A stretch of DNA of 36,240 nt from Armatimonadota bacterium (GTDB lineage Bacteria; Armatimonadota; Zipacnadia; Zipacnadales; VGFC01). The stretch spans positions 1-36,240 of the forward strand of contig VGFC01000022.1 in assembly GCA_016869045.1 (NCBI GenBank). Direction: 5' to 3'. Below are positions 24,622 through 33,393 of this stretch, piece by piece; position 1 is the stretch's first letter, and each line of letters opens with the position of its first letter. The notes beneath the pieces are model-generated. The model made no database searches. It had not been told where the DNA came from and saw nothing but the letters and a program-made list of their open reading frames with translations. Both the position numbers and the translations under genes were made by a program.

Positions 24622-26757
24622 TCACTCCTCGCGGCTCGCGTTGCCCGAGTCATCCACCGCCACCACCCTATACTGCCTCCCCTCTCCGCCTTCCCTGTCC
24701 GTGTACTCCGTCGCGATGGTCGAGACGATCTGCGTCTCCCCGGCGTACACGCGGTAGTACGCGGTGTCCGGCTCCGGCGGCGCGTCCCACTTCACAAGGG
24801 CCTGCCCCTCGGCGTCCCTCTCAACGCGCACGTTAGTCACGGGAGAGGGCGGCTCGTCGTGGTACGCCGTCGTGTAGACCGTCACCGTTCCGGCGGCGAC
24901 CGCATCGCTCAGCTTCCCGCCCCCCATCCCCACGACTCCCGCCGGGGCCTGCAGGTCGCCGAAGGCGTTCATCGGCGGGTGTTTCGGGTCATACACGTAC
25001 TTGCGCAGCCTCAGGTCCGGCGCCCGGCCCTTCACCGCCAACGCGACGCGAACGTCCTGCGCATTGCGGTTAATCACCGCGATGGAGTAGGTCTCGGTCA
25101 CGTTGTTCCGCAGCGCGCAGACCCTGAGGCGCGGGTCGTTGCAGCCCACCTCGAACACGGTCGCCGGGCCGCGGAAGTACTTCGTCATCAGCCCATAGGC
25201 GTAGTAGTGCGGCCGCGTGCTGAAGTCGCTGCCGCTCCACCTGAAGGTGCCCCACTTGTTGATGTAGTGCGCGTTGTACTCGTCCGGGAAGTCGGCGTAG
25301 GTCCAGTTGCCCATGGCGCAGATGCCAGCACTGATCGCTGCGATCGCCGCCTCGCAAAGCTGAATGCCGATCATCGGCTCGTCGGGCGTATCGAAGTAGA
25401 CGCACCGGTCGAGTTCCACCCCGTCCACCGTCCGCCCGTCCTGCTTGCAGCCGAACTCGCCGAGGATGAAGTCCTTCCCCTTGGCCTTCGCGATCCCCCT
25501 CGCCCACCGCAGCTTGTCGAGGAACCACGGGTAGAAGCGCTCGTCGGTCGGTGGGTGCTCAGCGAAGTAGTGGTGCCCGCCGTAGATGGCCGTGATGTCA
25601 TCCATGTTCTGCGCGGCCCACTCCAGCGTGTGCCAGTAGGAGAAAGGCGCGGCGTCGCTCGCGAGGAGCCCGATGTCCAGCTTCCGCGCTTGCAGCTCGT
25701 CGTAGAGGCACTGATGGTAGTCTCTGAACGTGGGCAGATCGCTTGCCAGAGAGCCCCACCCGCCGAGAGTCAGCTCGTTCGTCACGCAGTACCAGCGGAT
25801 GTTCGAGCAGCCGCGCTCGCGGACGAGGTACTCCAGGTTGTCCACCATGTGCTTCGCGTACGCGCGCCGCTCGTCACCGGGCTGCGTCTCCTTAGGCCCC
25901 CACGTGGTCATGTAGACCTCGGTGCCTGTGCCCTTCAGCCGCAGGATGTAGTCGGCCGCCTTGTCCAGCATCGCCCGATCCCAGTCCGGGCTGTCGTTCA
26001 TGCGCGCGAAGGACGGGCTGATCTCCCGCCAGCGCTTGGCGATGACTGTGTTCACCAGCTCCGGCGTGGTCGGGAAGGTGTGGTCGAACACATGGAAGCC
26101 GACGCCGCGGAAGTCCGGGAGCACGACCTCCTCCGTGTTGACGGTGATCTCCCGCTCGGCATCCCCCAGGTCCGGCCACGCTTCCAGCCGACCCGTCTGC
26201 GCGATTCGGACATCGTCGAACCACGCCGTGCCGTGCGCGTGCAGGACCAGATCGAGTCGCGCCTGCGCCGTGCCTTCGGGAGCTCTGCCATCGATCGTGA
26301 GCTGCTCCCATCCGTTTACCCCGTTGCTCAACGCGACCTTGCTGTGCTCGATCCCGACGCGCTGCTCGCCGGCGTCCATGAACTCCAGCGCGGCATACGC
26401 CCCGCTGCCGTCCGCCACACCCTCCGCGCGCACCCAGAGCGTCACACGGAGCTCATCTCCGGCCGTAACGGGGCCCCAGGAGTGTCCTAGCTGCTGGTAC
26501 GCGGGCTCGACGCCCGCAGCCACAACGATGCGCGCCGACTGCTTGCCCGAGTGCGCAACCGCGTCATCCACGTCGAACTCCGCCTGCCCATGCGTGCGCC
26601 AGCCCTCGATGCCGTCCTCGAACGAGGTATCCAGAATCACCGGGTTGTCCCCCGCCTTCTCTTGAGCCAACACGGTCAGTCCCAACGCCACAACCAGCGA
26701 CGCCACCCCGGCCGCTCGCCCCATTGCCCCAGTATTCGGTGGTTCGTTGCCGTTCAC
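24622..26757 (-). CDS. Secreted clan-A glycoside hydrolase with N-terminal CBM-like and C-terminal FN3 domains
   Basis: 711 residues from a GTG that overlaps the upstream stop (GTGA); GGTGGAGG lies 9 nt upstream. A signal peptide (ASLVVALGLTVLAQ) is followed by a CBM4/9-like sandwich (about 38-190; DTSFEDGIEGWRTHG, GTAWFDDVRIAQ). A TIM barrel (about 210-560) carries CVTNELT with acid/base Glu328 and LGEFGC with nucleophile Glu434, giving a complete retaining pair. It resembles GH39/GH30/GH5-type enzymes; the family cannot be fixed by eye. After a small beta domain, an FN3 domain (about 630-711; SPVTNVRVERDAEG) ends the protein. It should hydrolyse a polysaccharide outside the cell. It shares a tight operon with the PcRGLX-like gene. 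Confidence 0.88.
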   Translation of the reverse strand: MNGNEPPNTGAMGRAAGVASLVVALGLTVLAQEKAGDNPVILDTSFEDGIEGWRTHGQAEFDVDDAVAHSGKQSARIVVAAGVEPAYQQLGHSWGPVTAGDELRVTLWVRAEGVADGSGAYAALEFMDAGEQRVGIEHSKVALSNGVNGWEQLTIDGRAPEGTAQARLDLVLHAHGTAWFDDVRIAQTGRLEAWPDLGDAEREITVNTEEVVLPDFRGVGFHVFDHTFPTTPELVNTVIAKRWREISPSFARMNDSPDWDRAMLDKAADYILRLKGTGTEVYMTTWGPKETQPGDERRAYAKHMVDNLEYLVRERGCSNIRWYCVTNELTLGGWGSLASDLPTFRDYHQCLYDELQARKLDIGLLASDAAPFSYWHTLEWAAQNMDDITAIYGGHHYFAEHPPTDERFYPWFLDKLRWARGIAKAKGKDFILGEFGCKQDGRTVDGVELDRCVYFDTPDEPMIGIQLCEAAIAAISAGICAMGNWTYADFPDEYNAHYINKWGTFRWSGSDFSTRPHYYAYGLMTKYFRGPATVFEVGCNDPRLRVCALRNNVTETYSIAVINRNAQDVRVALAVKGRAPDLRLRKYVYDPKHPPMNAFGDLQAPAGVVGMGGGKLSDAVAAGTVTVYTTAYHDEPPSPVTNVRVERDAEGQALVKWDAPPEPDTAYYRVYAGETQIVSTIATEYTDREGGEGRQYRVVAVDDSGNASREE

Positions 26758-29700
26758 TTCGCCTCGCCTCCACCCTTTGCCACGTCTGCCCCGAACGGCG
26801 CGCCGCCGTCGAACGTCGCCAGGAACGTCGTATGCTCATCCGCTGTCGGCTGTCCCTCCGGGAACTCCTGTCTCACCACATCCGATACGCGTATCCATCC
26901 GAGCACCGACTCCACCGACGTATTCGGCGAGTACGTCGAGTTGCAGCCCAGCAGGAACAGGTCCGAGGGCCGCGAGGGGAAGTGCGCCGCGTCCTTCTGC
27001 TCGCCGACCTTCTGCCCGTCCACGTACAGCGCCATCGTCCCGGCGCCCGGCCCCGTGCGCTCCCAGGTGAACGCCACCCGATGCCACTCCCCGGCCTTCC
27101 AGGGGCAGGGGCATGTCACGTTCGATGACTGGTCCTTGTCGGCCCACGCCGCGATCAGTGACCTCCCTGCGTTCACCTCTCCCCCGTCCCACACGAACAC
27201 GGTCAGGCCGTAGTCGTACTCCCCGTCGCGGGAGTCGAAGAACTGGTGGTAGTGATAGGGCACTGCCTCGCGTCTCGTGGCCGTGTCCTCCCACAGCGGC
27301 TGCACTGCGAACTCGATGGTCCCGCGCTCGTACGGCACGTTCCCTGGCGCCGCGTACCGCAGCCGCGCCAGATCGACCAGCTTCACCCCGCCGCCGTCCG
27401 GCGTCCGGGCCGCTTCGGCCGGAGGCGCATTGCTGAGCGGCGTGTCGGAGGTCAGCTGGAACTGCTGCTTCGGTGCATGGACGTCGATTCGGTATGCCCC
27501 CGCCGGCGCGTCCGCCGGGGCCCCCAACGTGAACGCGTCGAGCCCGCCGCGCACGATGTCGTGCGATGCCACGACGCCCTCCGGTCCGGTCAGCTCCGCC
27601 TTCCCCTCCAGCGGCTCCGACCGCACCCGGTATCCGCTCTGCTGGCTCACCCACACCTTCAGGGGCTGCCCCTCGGCCTTGGTTGCCCACGCACGCCCCG
27701 TCTCACCCGTGCCGAGCGTCCCCCGCCAGGGTCGGTCCAGCGGATCGAGGCCCAACTTCGCGAGGCTCACCGTGATCCGCGGCACCTCGAAGAACGCGGT
27801 CGAATGGTAGCCGTGGTTCATGTACAGGTCGAAGTCGGGCAGCGTCCGGTCGATGAAGGAGCGGTCGCCGGTCGCCTCGTAGCAGAACGCGAGGTCCGCG
27901 AAGTCGCCGTGGCAGCGACTGTCGAGGAAGTCGCGCAGGTAGCTCCACACCGGCCCGACGCTCGTCTCGACCTTCGTCTCCTCGACCGCGTCCAGCCATT
28001 CGCGGATCATCGCCACGAACCGTTGCCGCACATCCTCGTCCCCGGTCACCTCCACGTAGTCGCGGATGAACTGCCCGATGGTGTAGTAGGGCGACATCAG
28101 GCGCCCCTCCTGTTGCGCCTCCACGCGGTCCGTGATCTCGTGCCGGTGCTCCCAGTGGTACTCGAAGCCCCGCTTGGCGAGGTCCAGGTACCGCTGGTCG
28201 CCGGTGAGCCGGTACATGTGGACCACGTCGATCATCTTCCAGTTGTCACGTCCCTCGCCCAGCGCAGTCAGCTTGGCCAGGATCAGCTCCCCGCTCAGTC
28301 TGGCGGTCTCCAGTGAATGCGGATCGCCGGTTAGCATGTGGTGCGCGATCGTGCCGATGAACCAGCCGTGCCCGCCGATGGTGCATGTGCCCCCGTACAG
28401 CCGTCCGCGCTTGTACTCGTCCTTGGTGTCGAGGGCCGCCGGCGTGAAACCCGCGTTCTGGTAGTGGTTGAAGCTGTGTCGCCGCAGGCCCCCCATCGGC
28501 GGCGGCTGATCGCCCAGGTAGTAGAACAGGTCCGCCCGCAGCTTCTCGCCCACGCCGTCGTCACGCGCACACTCCCTCGCCAGCTTCTCCGGCATGTACC
28601 CCGGCATCAGCCACAGGCCGTAGTCGAACTTGCCCTCCGTCAACTCGCCGTGGCTGGTGTCCACGTCGCGGAAGTGGTTGATCGCCCGCTCGAAGTAGTC
28701 CCAGTACTTCCGCTCACCCGTCCGCAGGAACTGGACGAACAGCCCGTAGTCCAGCGCCGTCTCCATGTTCAGCCACTGCCCGCCCGAGTAGAGCAGGTCG
28801 CCGTAGTCCCAGATGCCGTACAGCGCGTTGCTCTCCACGCCGTTGACGAACTGCCCGTCGATCCAGTCCTCCACCCGATCCTCGTAGTAGCGAAACTGAC
28901 CGGGCGTCTTCGGCCGGATCGGCCCCCACACTCCGCTGTTGCACATCCACTCGGGGCTCGGGTAGACCATGGGCGGCCGGTCCAGCCCGCGACGAAACTG
29001 CTCCGCGGTCTCTGCGTCGTCCGCCGCGTGGAAGGCCAGCAACACGGTGTGCGTCTTCGCAGTCCCCAGGTGTATGTGATGCGGCCTGTCCACCGTAGGC
29101 AGTAGCCCGAGGCTCAGCCCTTCCGGCCCGACCGATACCGCCTTCGGGTGCAGTTGCCAGAACCACCTCACCGCGGCGGTGACGGACCACGGCCGGCCCT
29201 CGCAGGTAACCGTCGTCAGCCCGTTGGCTCGCGCCGTGTGCCCGCGCTCCTCGCCATTGACGCTCAGCGCCGCCTCGAAGGTCTTCCTCCGCTCATCGCG
29301 CTCCCAGAGGCCGTCCTCCTCCGGACTGCGCCACGTCTTGCGCTCATCGCTGATTCGCACGAAGTCCGGGTTGTCCAGGCCCGCGATCGCCTGCGGTCGC
29401 TCCGGTCCGAGCTGCAGGAGCCTCAGGTGATCCTCAGCCCCCAGCGAGAACGCCTCGCCTCCGTCCGTCCGTACCTCTCTCCCGCCCCCCGATAGCCCGA
29501 ACCGCAGCTCGATCCCCTCCACATCGGCAAACACCCGCCCCGTGTCCTGCACGAAGCTGCAATCCGCCAGTATCGCCGGCCAGCCCGCCCACACCTGCAG
29601 CCTCAGTAGGTAGCTCAGATGATCCGACCCTCCGGCCCCCAACCGTCCCCGTACCGCGATCATCGCCCGAACCGGCCCGGCCTCCTTCACCTCGATGCTC

Positions 29701-30245
29701 GTCGGCGGCGCGCTGTCTCCCGAAGCAGGCAGCTCGAACAGCCCTCCCGCTCCCAGCGCCGTCTCGCTCTCCTCGAAGCGCCCGTTGCCGTTCGCGTCGT
29801 ACCACACGCCGGCAATCGGCCCGCCTCGGCCCGTGGTCAGCGCGAGCTTCAGCGGCCCGTTCGTCACCGTGACTGCCCCGCCGTCCTGAGCCACACTCAC
29901 CGGCTGCTCCGGGGCCGGACTGGCCGGGGCGCCCTCGCCGTAGACCAAGCGATAGCCCTTCACCTGGGGATCGGCTACGAACCGCACCAGCAGCGTCTGC
30001 ACGCTCCCTCCTCGCGCCCACCACCGTGTGCCCACGCTGAGCTGCGCCGGGACCGGCTTGCCACTTGCATCTACCACCGCAACGCGCTCCGTAGCCGACA
30101 GCTCTCCCACGGGGAACGGCACCCCGATCACCACCGGCCACGCCGGCAGGCTCACCCCCTCCGGATTGCTCGCGGTCAGCAGAACCTCTCCCGCCGACGC
30201 TGTCGCCCCCATCAACATCCCTGCCATCGCGATCAGCCCTCGCAT
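26754..30245 (-). CDS. Secreted PcRGLX/YetA-like protein with RIFT barrel, helical toroid and LamG-like domain
   Basis: 1163 residues. The ATG at 30245 follows GGGAGGT at 6-nt spacing and begins a signal peptide (MRGLIAMAGMLMGATASAG). Residues about 18-105 match the N-terminal RIFT barrel of the PcRGLX/YetA exo-rhamnogalacturonan-lyase-like family (GVSLPAWPVVIGVPFPVGEL). A second beta domain follows to about 430. The central part (about 438-830) is a helical (alpha/alpha) toroid with repeated Trp/Tyr/His-rich helices (SFNHYQNAGFTPAAL, GHGWFIGTIAHHML). The C-terminus (about 975-1150) is a concanavalin/LamG fold (GTIEFAVQPLWED, MALYVDGQKVGEQ). It probably lyses or trims a uronic-acid-containing polymer such as pectin, which fits the secreted beta-helix protein at 34596. 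It heads a 4-bp-overlapping pair with the clan-A hydrolase. Confidence 0.8.
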   Translation of the reverse strand: MRGLIAMAGMLMGATASAGEVLLTASNPEGVSLPAWPVVIGVPFPVGELSATERVAVVDASGKPVPAQLSVGTRWWARGGSVQTLLVRFVADPQVKGYRLVYGEGAPASPAPEQPVSVAQDGGAVTVTNGPLKLALTTGRGGPIAGVWYDANGNGRFEESETALGAGGLFELPASGDSAPPTSIEVKEAGPVRAMIAVRGRLGAGGSDHLSYLLRLQVWAGWPAILADCSFVQDTGRVFADVEGIELRFGLSGGGREVRTDGGEAFSLGAEDHLRLLQLGPERPQAIAGLDNPDFVRISDERKTWRSPEEDGLWERDERRKTFEAALSVNGEERGHTARANGLTTVTCEGRPWSVTAAVRWFWQLHPKAVSVGPEGLSLGLLPTVDRPHHIHLGTAKTHTVLLAFHAADDAETAEQFRRGLDRPPMVYPSPEWMCNSGVWGPIRPKTPGQFRYYEDRVEDWIDGQFVNGVESNALYGIWDYGDLLYSGGQWLNMETALDYGLFVQFLRTGERKYWDYFERAINHFRDVDTSHGELTEGKFDYGLWLMPGYMPEKLARECARDDGVGEKLRADLFYYLGDQPPPMGGLRRHSFNHYQNAGFTPAALDTKDEYKRGRLYGGTCTIGGHGWFIGTIAHHMLTGDPHSLETARLSGELILAKLTALGEGRDNWKMIDVVHMYRLTGDQRYLDLAKRGFEYHWEHRHEITDRVEAQQEGRLMSPYYTIGQFIRDYVEVTGDEDVRQRFVAMIREWLDAVEETKVETSVGPVWSYLRDFLDSRCHGDFADLAFCYEATGDRSFIDRTLPDFDLYMNHGYHSTAFFEVPRITVSLAKLGLDPLDRPWRGTLGTGETGRAWATKAEGQPLKVWVSQQSGYRVRSEPLEGKAELTGPEGVVASHDIVRGGLDAFTLGAPADAPAGAYRIDVHAPKQQFQLTSDTPLSNAPPAEAARTPDGGGVKLVDLARLRYAAPGNVPYERGTIEFAVQPLWEDTATRREAVPYHYHQFFDSRDGEYDYGLTVFVWDGGEVNAGRSLIAAWADKDQSSNVTCPCPWKAGEWHRVAFTWERTGPGAGTMALYVDGQKVGEQKDAAHFPSRPSDLFLLGCNSTYSPNTSVESVLGWIRVSDVVRQEFPEGQPTADEHTTFLATFDGGAPFGADVAKGGGEAK

Positions 30246-30263
30246 AACGCTACCTCCCGCCGT

Positions 30264-30295
30264 CCGCCGTTGCCATCTCTCGCTCCTCACTCCTC
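30264..30295 (-). repeat. GAGTGAG-type repeat, copy B (overlaps a stop codon)
   Basis: The minus strand reads GAGGAGTGAGGAGCGAGAG followed by GGCAACGGCGG, close to 17472-17503. The TGA stop of the second URO-D-like gene (30287-30289) lies inside it. Confidence 0.65.
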
Positions 30296-31339
30296 TCCCC
30301 TCGCTCCTCGCCGTCCGAACACCTCCGCCGCCGCCGCCACGTTCGCCGCCGGGTACTCCGGGCGGTGCCACCGCATTGATACGCCCATGAAGCCCCCATC
30401 GGGCGTCGCGAAGGTCTCCATGAGCTTCCGCGCCTCCGCCCGACACTGCTCAGGCGTGCCGGTCGCGAGGGTCGTCATCATGTCCACCGACGCCTTACAG
30501 GCGACCTTCCCTCGCAAGGCCTCGCCCCACCGCTCGATGCCTACGATGTTCGGCTGCACGATCTCCACGACGTCGGGCCCCAGCGCCAGGTAGTCATCCA
30601 GGATCGCGCTGATGTCCCCGTCGAAGAGACACCCAGCGAACATCCCGTGAGACTGGATGCGCCCGAACAGCTCCTCGTAGAAGACGGCGAACCCCTCGCG
30701 CCACAGGTCCGGCGCGAACATCAGCCCATCGGTGCCGGCGAACTCGTCGATGATCGCGACCATCGGCACGCCGATGTCCGCCCAGCGGTCGATGATGCCC
30801 TTCTGATAGATGACGACCTGCTCGACGACCTCGAGCACCTCCGCCAGGTTGTCGTGCAGCCGCATCAGCAGCCCGTCGTAGCCGTACAGGTTGAACGCCA
30901 CGAGCAGCGGCCCTGGATCGACGTACCCGCACACGAACCGGTCCGGGTAGTGCTCCCGCAGCACGGCGGCCGTGCGCTCGAAGAACGGATCGCTCACGGA
31001 CGGATCGGGGAACTGATACCGGTCGAGCGCGCCCGGCTCACTCAGCGGCTTCTCCAGCACCTGGTACGCGGTGCTCAGGTCCTTCGGCACGCGCTGCAGG
31101 CAGCCCCATTCATCGCGCCGCAGCCTCTCCCCCGCCTCGTTCTGCCCCTCCTCGGTGAACGTCCAGTGGTATGTCACGCGCAGCGAGTCGAAGTCCTCGG
31201 TGCCCGCCACGAGCTTCGCCGTCGCCGGGTCGAGCGTCCCGTAGGCATCGTAGAGGTGCGGCACGTCATGCACTTCCAGCGGCACGCAATCCGGTCCGTC
31301 GAACCGATACGCCCGCTCAACCCTCTCAACGTGATCCAT
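30287..31339 (-). CDS. Second URO-D superfamily protein, divergent, without the usual HxCG zinc motif
   Basis: 350 residues. I chose the ATG at 31339 because GAGGTAAAG precedes it; a GTG at 31366 would overlap the upstream gene by 22 bp. The protein has the URO-D outline: RVERAYRFDGPDCVPLE at the start, DRYQFPDPS, PMVAIIDEFAGTDGLMFAPDLWRE, and LGPDVVEIVQPNIVG late in the barrel. The position normally holding His-Ser-Cys-Gly reads MFAGCLFDGDIS, so a Cys is kept but the His is not, and Asp residues take its place. The metal site may therefore differ or be lost. It lies 5 bp after a Gfo/Idh/MocA gene and upstream of the PcRGLX-like gene, and probably acts on a sugar breakdown product. Confidence 0.82.
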   Translation of the reverse strand: MDHVERVERAYRFDGPDCVPLEVHDVPHLYDAYGTLDPATAKLVAGTEDFDSLRVTYHWTFTEEGQNEAGERLRRDEWGCLQRVPKDLSTAYQVLEKPLSEPGALDRYQFPDPSVSDPFFERTAAVLREHYPDRFVCGYVDPGPLLVAFNLYGYDGLLMRLHDNLAEVLEVVEQVVIYQKGIIDRWADIGVPMVAIIDEFAGTDGLMFAPDLWREGFAVFYEELFGRIQSHGMFAGCLFDGDISAILDDYLALGPDVVEIVQPNIVGIERWGEALRGKVACKASVDMMTTLATGTPEQCRAEARKLMETFATPDGGFMGVSMRWHRPEYPAANVAAAAEVFGRRGARGEE

Positions 31340-31344
31340 GCGCT

Positions 31345-32268
31345 TTACCTCAGTTGCCTGCTGCACTCCAGGCAGAGCTCAATCGCCCTCCTCCCCGTCT
31401 CCAGGTCGCTCAACGGTCCTCCCGTGCCCAGGACCTCATCCAGGAAGCTACTCGTGTCCTCCGCCTTCGATGTATCGGGCGGCGGTGTGATGATCGCACG
31501 CTCGCCCCCGCGCTCGACGGTCACGTGCATCTCCGGGTCGGTCGAGAACCCACACCAGCCGTCCGTGGTGACAATCGTGCCCATGTAGCCCGGCTTGTCC
31601 GCAAAGCCCATGGCGAACTCGATCGTGCCCACCAGCCCCGACGCCCACTTCATCATCACCGTGGCCGAGACTTGCCGGTCCTTCTCGATGCCGTGTGCCG
31701 CGATTCCGCTCGGTTGGCCGAAGAGGTCGATGAACTGGTCGATGAAGTGGATGTGCAACCCGCAGAACATGTCCCCGCGTAGCGCCGGATCGATGTACCA
31801 CTTCGCACCGCCGTAGTATCGGTAGTACGCTGCGCGCGGCTCGCCCAGCTTGGCCAGCGTCTCCTTCATCGTGCGGTGCAGACTCTCCGCCCTCACCGTC
31901 AAGCCGTGATGCAGCACCACGCCATTCCCCTGCGCCAAGGCCACGAGCTCGTCATACTGCCCGAGATCATCCACCAGCGGGTACTCGCACAGCACGTGCT
32001 TGCCCGCCGCGAGCGCCGCCTTCACCTGCTCGTAGTGCAGCACGTTGCACGTACTGACCACCACCGCGTCCACGTCGTCCCCCAACACGTTCTCCAGCCG
32101 CGTAGCCAACCGCACTCCCTCGTCGGGAATCGCCTCCCTCAACCTCCCCAGGTCCCTTCCCACAGCCATCACAACCTCCGCGCGCGGGTCCTCCTGCAGC
32201 TGCCCAAGCCGTGTCTCCCCCATCATCCCCGTCACCCCAATGATTGCAGTTCGCACCGGTTCGCGCAT
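31345..32268 (-). CDS. Gfo/Idh/MocA-family NAD(P)-dependent oxidoreductase
   Basis: 307 residues; GGAGGGAGGG precedes the ATG. The Rossmann start is IIGVTGMMGETRL, a variant of GxGxxG, and DAVVVSTCNVLHYEQVKAALAAGKHVLCEYP is the classic second half of the nucleotide domain. The catalytic EKP motif reads Glu95-Tyr96-Pro97, so the usual Lys is replaced by Tyr. GLHIHFIDQFIDLFG contains the His/Asp segment of the substrate domain. Members oxidise or reduce sugars, inositols and related compounds. With the Lys missing, either chemistry or substrate may be altered. The gene is 5 bp from the URO-D-like gene and 57 bp from the esterase gene. Confidence 0.88.
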   Translation of the reverse strand: MREPVRTAIIGVTGMMGETRLGQLQEDPRAEVVMAVGRDLGRLREAIPDEGVRLATRLENVLGDDVDAVVVSTCNVLHYEQVKAALAAGKHVLCEYPLVDDLGQYDELVALAQGNGVVLHHGLTVRAESLHRTMKETLAKLGEPRAAYYRYYGGAKWYIDPALRGDMFCGLHIHFIDQFIDLFGQPSGIAAHGIEKDRQVSATVMMKWASGLVGTIEFAMGFADKPGYMGTIVTTDGWCGFSTDPEMHVTVERGGERAIITPPPDTSKAEDTSSFLDEVLGTGGPLSDLETGRRAIELCLECSRQLR

Positions 32269-32283
32269 CCGTGTCCCTCCCTC

Positions 32284-32325
32284 CGTCTTCGGGCCTCTTC
32301 GTGCCTTCTTCGGGTTCTTCGTGTT
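32284..32325 (-). repeat. CGAAGA phased repeat
   Basis: On the plus strand TCTTCG starts at 32286, 32296, 32307 and 32316, giving spacings of 10, 11 and 9 bp, close to one helical turn. It fills most of the 57-bp gap between the esterase and the oxidoreductase genes. Confidence 0.75.
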
Positions 32326-33393
32326 TCAGCCTTCGCCTTTGCCGATCACCCGCTCCACGAACTCGTACGCCTTCTCCCTTGCCTCCGGCGGGAAGCTGTG
32401 CTCGCAGTCCGGATGCACTGCCATCAGCCGATCCTCCGCGCCGAACAGCGAGTACACGGGCCTCGCAGCGTTCAGGCAGTCGTATATGCCCGACACCTCG
32501 AAGTTTGCATCCCGCAGGGGCGCGTTCACGAAGATCGCCCGCGGCGCGATGGCCCCGAGCACCTCCGTGAAGTCAAATGGCATCCGCGCGGGGTCTCGGC
32601 CGTACTCGCTCGCGATGCGCGGCATGTAGCCGTTGTGCGACCAGCCGGTCAGGTCGCCGCCGTAGTACTTGGCGAACGAGTTGAACCCGCAGCTCGTCAC
32701 CGCGACCTTGATCCGCTCGTCGAACGCCGCGACGAACAGGCTGTTGTGCCCGCCGAGCGAATGCCCGATGACGCCGATCCGCTCCGGATCGACCTCCGGC
32801 AAGCTCTGGAGCAGATCGATCGCGCGCACGTGGTTCACGATGCCCTTCATCGTTGCGCTGACGAACCCGCGCGCATAGACGTCGATCTTGTAGTCGCCGA
32901 AGTTCGGGTAGTCCGGCGCGAGCGTCACGTACCCGCGCTCCGCCAGCTCCTGGGCGTAGTGCAGGTCCGGGCTGCCGCCGAGGCCTGCCGGTTCGCCCTT
33001 GCCGATCTCGATGGTCTGGTGCAGGCACAGCATCGCCGGCCGCTTCCCGCGCACACCCTTCGGCAGAAAGAGGAACGCTGGCACACGGTCGCCCGGCGCC
33101 ACCTCATACGTGATCTTCTGCCGGATCCACTTGCCTGTCTCCAGCTCCTCCGACGCATTCACGGCGGGCGGCCCCTCGCGCGGCTCCTTCGGCAGCGGCC
33201 CCATTACCAGCTGCATGTTCGCCAGGATGTGCCCGCGCCGAATCGCCCATTCCTCCGGCGTCCGGGTCGCGTGCGCCTGTCCGCCCTCGTCGATGTACGT
33301 CAGCAGGTTCAGCTTGTCCGCGTAGAACGGCGCGGCCGACGCCTGGCTCATCGGGGTCACCGGAAGCAACGACAGCAGTATCGATTGCACCAT
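32326..33393 (-). CDS. Secreted alpha/beta hydrolase, acetyl-xylan-esterase/dienelactone-hydrolase-like
   Basis: 355 residues; GGAAGG precedes the ATG. The N-terminus is signal-like (VQSILLSLLPVTPMSQASAAP). The alpha/beta hydrolase core runs from about 90 to the end: VPAFLFLPKGVRGKRPAMLCLHQT (oxyanion region), IGVIGHSLGGHNSLF with nucleophile Ser212, and HPDCEHSFPPEAR with the probable catalytic His332. Proteins of this type remove acetyl or other ester groups from polysaccharides such as xylan or pectin. That suits its place at the head of an operon with a PcRGLX-like protein and a glycosidase. The exact ester is unknown. It is divergent from the second zinc dehydrogenase. Confidence 0.85.
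   Translation of the reverse strand: MVQSILLSLLPVTPMSQASAAPFYADKLNLLTYIDEGGQAHATRTPEEWAIRRGHILANMQLVMGPLPKEPREGPPAVNASEELETGKWIRQKITYEVAPGDRVPAFLFLPKGVRGKRPAMLCLHQTIEIGKGEPAGLGGSPDLHYAQELAERGYVTLAPDYPNFGDYKIDVYARGFVSATMKGIVNHVRAIDLLQSLPEVDPERIGVIGHSLGGHNSLFVAAFDERIKVAVTSCGFNSFAKYYGGDLTGWSHNGYMPRIASEYGRDPARMPFDFTEVLGAIAPRAIFVNAPLRDANFEVSGIYDCLNAARPVYSLFGAEDRLMAVHPDCEHSFPPEAREKAYEFVERVIGKGEG

Noticed and set aside
24361-26490. A 709-codon open frame on the plus strand opposite the clan-A hydrolase and flavoprotein genes
   Set aside because: It is antisense to two well-supported genes with catalytic motifs, and its translation is low-complexity, rich in Arg, Val, His and Pro, as expected of a GC-rich shadow frame.
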